In this document: one piece after another, positions 5,237 to 6,047 of the stretch | Layout: each line of letters begins with the position of its first letter | Numbering within the stretch: the first letter of the stretch is position 1 | Assembly (NCBI GenBank): GCA_011330545.1 | Contig: DRQI01000391.1 | Span: 1-6,047, forward strand | Origin: Flavobacteriia bacterium | GTDB lineage: Bacteria > Bacteroidota > Bacteroidia > Flavobacteriales > Flavobacteriaceae | Reading direction: 5' to 3' | DNA: 6,047 nucleotides | Made by a program: the position numbers and the translations under genes | The notes under the pieces: generated by a model | Told to the model about the DNA's origin: nothing | Databases searched by the model: none | Seen by the model: the letters and a program-made list of their open reading frames with translations, nothing else

Positions 5237-5998
5237 ATGAAGCGGTATAAAATCCATAAAAACTACCAATCGATTACCCCCCAATTACAAGAAATTATTG
5301 CCAGTTTTGCAAGCGGCGGTACGTTGATTGGCGATGGCGATAGAAACAAAATAAAAACCTTTGTTATAAACGGTAAAACCGTCAATGTAAAATCGTTTAA
5401 AATTCCGAATTTTATCAATAAAATTGCTTATACATACTTTCGTAAATCTAAAGCCCGGCGGTCTTATGAGTACGCACAAAAACTAACCGAATATGGTATC
5501 GGCACACCACAGCCCATTGCCTTTTTTGAAAACAGTACCTTGTTGGGGTTGCGTGAGAGTTACTACCTATGTGAGCATTTAGCATACGATTTGACCTATC
5601 GCGAATTGGTAACAAACCCTATGTACCCCGACCGTGAAAATATACTGCGGCAGTTTACAAAATTTACTTGGCAACTACATGAAAAAGGTATTTATTTTAA
5701 AGACCACTCCCCCGGTAATACACTCATCGTAAAAAACGGAAATGCATACGCTTTCTTTTTGGTAGATTTAAACCGCATGTCTTTTTTTAACCTCGATTTT
5801 GATGCCCGTATGAAAAATTTTTCGCGCCTAACGCCTAAAAAAGAAATGGTTCAAATAATGAGTGACGAATATTCAACACTAAGTGGTAAAGACGCCAAAA
5901 AAGTATTTGAAAAAATGTGGTTTTACACACAACAATTTCAAGAGAAATTTCATAGAAAAAAACGGTTAAAACAAGTGTTATTGGGCAGAAAAAAGTAG
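5237..5998 (+). CDS. Kdo/WaaP-family lipopolysaccharide kinase-like protein
   Basis: The 253-residue protein has the layout of the small eukaryotic-like kinases that phosphorylate LPS core sugars (KdkA/WaaP/InaA group). Visible kinase landmarks are a glycine-containing N-lobe, Lys52 in VNVKSFK as the ATP-binding lysine, Glu78 as the likely helix-C glutamate, the catalytic loop FKDHSPGN at 154-161 with Asp156 and Asn161, and VDLNRM at 176-181 with metal-binding Asp177 in place of DFG. The C-terminus is strongly basic, consistent with contact with the acidic inner-membrane surface. Bacteroidota LPS commonly carries a phosphorylated single Kdo, so Kdo phosphorylation is the leading guess but is inferred. 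The gene follows the glycosyltransferase by 38 bases on the same strand, probably in one transcript. The A/T-rich leader lacks a Shine-Dalgarno sequence, as expected for the phylum. All key catalytic residues are present. Confidence 0.85.
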   Translation: MKRYKIHKNYQSITPQLQEIIASFASGGTLIGDGDRNKIKTFVINGKTVNVKSFKIPNFINKIAYTYFRKSKARRSYEYAQKLTEYGIGTPQPIAFFENSTLLGLRESYYLCEHLAYDLTYRELVTNPMYPDRENILRQFTKFTWQLHEKGIYFKDHSPGNTLIVKNGNAYAFFLVDLNRMSFFNLDFDARMKNFSRLTPKKEMVQIMSDEYSTLSGKDAKKVFEKMWFYTQQFQEKFHRKKRLKQVLLGRKK

Positions 5999-6020
5999 CT
6001 TTTGATGGTTGGTACCGGAA

Positions 6021-6047
6021 TACTCACTACTCAATACTCAATACTCA
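6021..6047. repeat. Heptamer tandem repeat running off the window end
   Basis: Four consecutive units are visible: TACTCAC (6021-6027), TACTCAA (6028-6034), TACTCAA (6035-6041) and the first six bases of another (6042-6047). The array begins 23 bases after the kinase stop and its full length is unknown because the window ends inside it. Similar ACTCA-rich intergenic runs are something I recall from Flavobacteriia genomes, but this was not checked. Confidence 0.8.

Overview
The window looks like chromosomal DNA of an AT-rich member of the Bacteroidota, most likely class Flavobacteriia. Four things point this way. The tRNA nucleotidyltransferase has an N-terminal half of the flavobacterial type. 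Gene starts mostly lack a Shine-Dalgarno sequence. A TAnnTTTG-type promoter precedes the glycosyltransferase gene. The lipopolysaccharide (LPS) kinase-like gene and the intergenic hairpin repeats are of kinds I associate with this class. The class assignment is inference; no search was run.

Layout. Positions 1-120 are the last 40 codons of an acyl-CoA dehydrogenase gene. A gene-poor stretch of about 640 bases follows (121-761). It holds two nearly identical 110-bp structured direct repeats, a separate long imperfect hairpin between them, and a pair of small hairpins just before the next gene. At 762-1355 (+) is a small gene for a single-pass membrane protein with a TPR-like C-terminal domain. 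It converges tail to tail, 10 bases apart, with a minus-strand gene row. In order of transcription that row is a class I SAM methyltransferase (4097-3450), a TsaC/YrdC-type threonylcarbamoyl-AMP synthase (3430-2870) and a CCA-adding tRNA nucleotidyltransferase (2790-1366). Upstream of the methyltransferase is a divergent intergenic region of about 177 bases carrying a good Bacteroidota-type promoter for the plus-strand pair. That pair is a family 2 glycosyltransferase (4275-5198) and a Kdo/WaaP-like LPS kinase (5237-5998). The window ends inside a 7-bp tandem repeat.

How the genes fit together. TsaC and CCA transferase are both needed for tRNA maturation: the first supplies the t6A modification precursor, the second builds or repairs the 3' CCA end. 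The glycosyltransferase, the LPS kinase and probably the methyltransferase point to assembly of cell-surface glycans or the LPS core. The window therefore joins a tRNA-maturation pair to an envelope-polysaccharide set. The protein genes belong to recognisable families, and I found no evidence for a new multi-gene system. The least explained parts are the repeat-rich intergenic region and the small TPR membrane protein with two cysteines in its predicted periplasmic domain.
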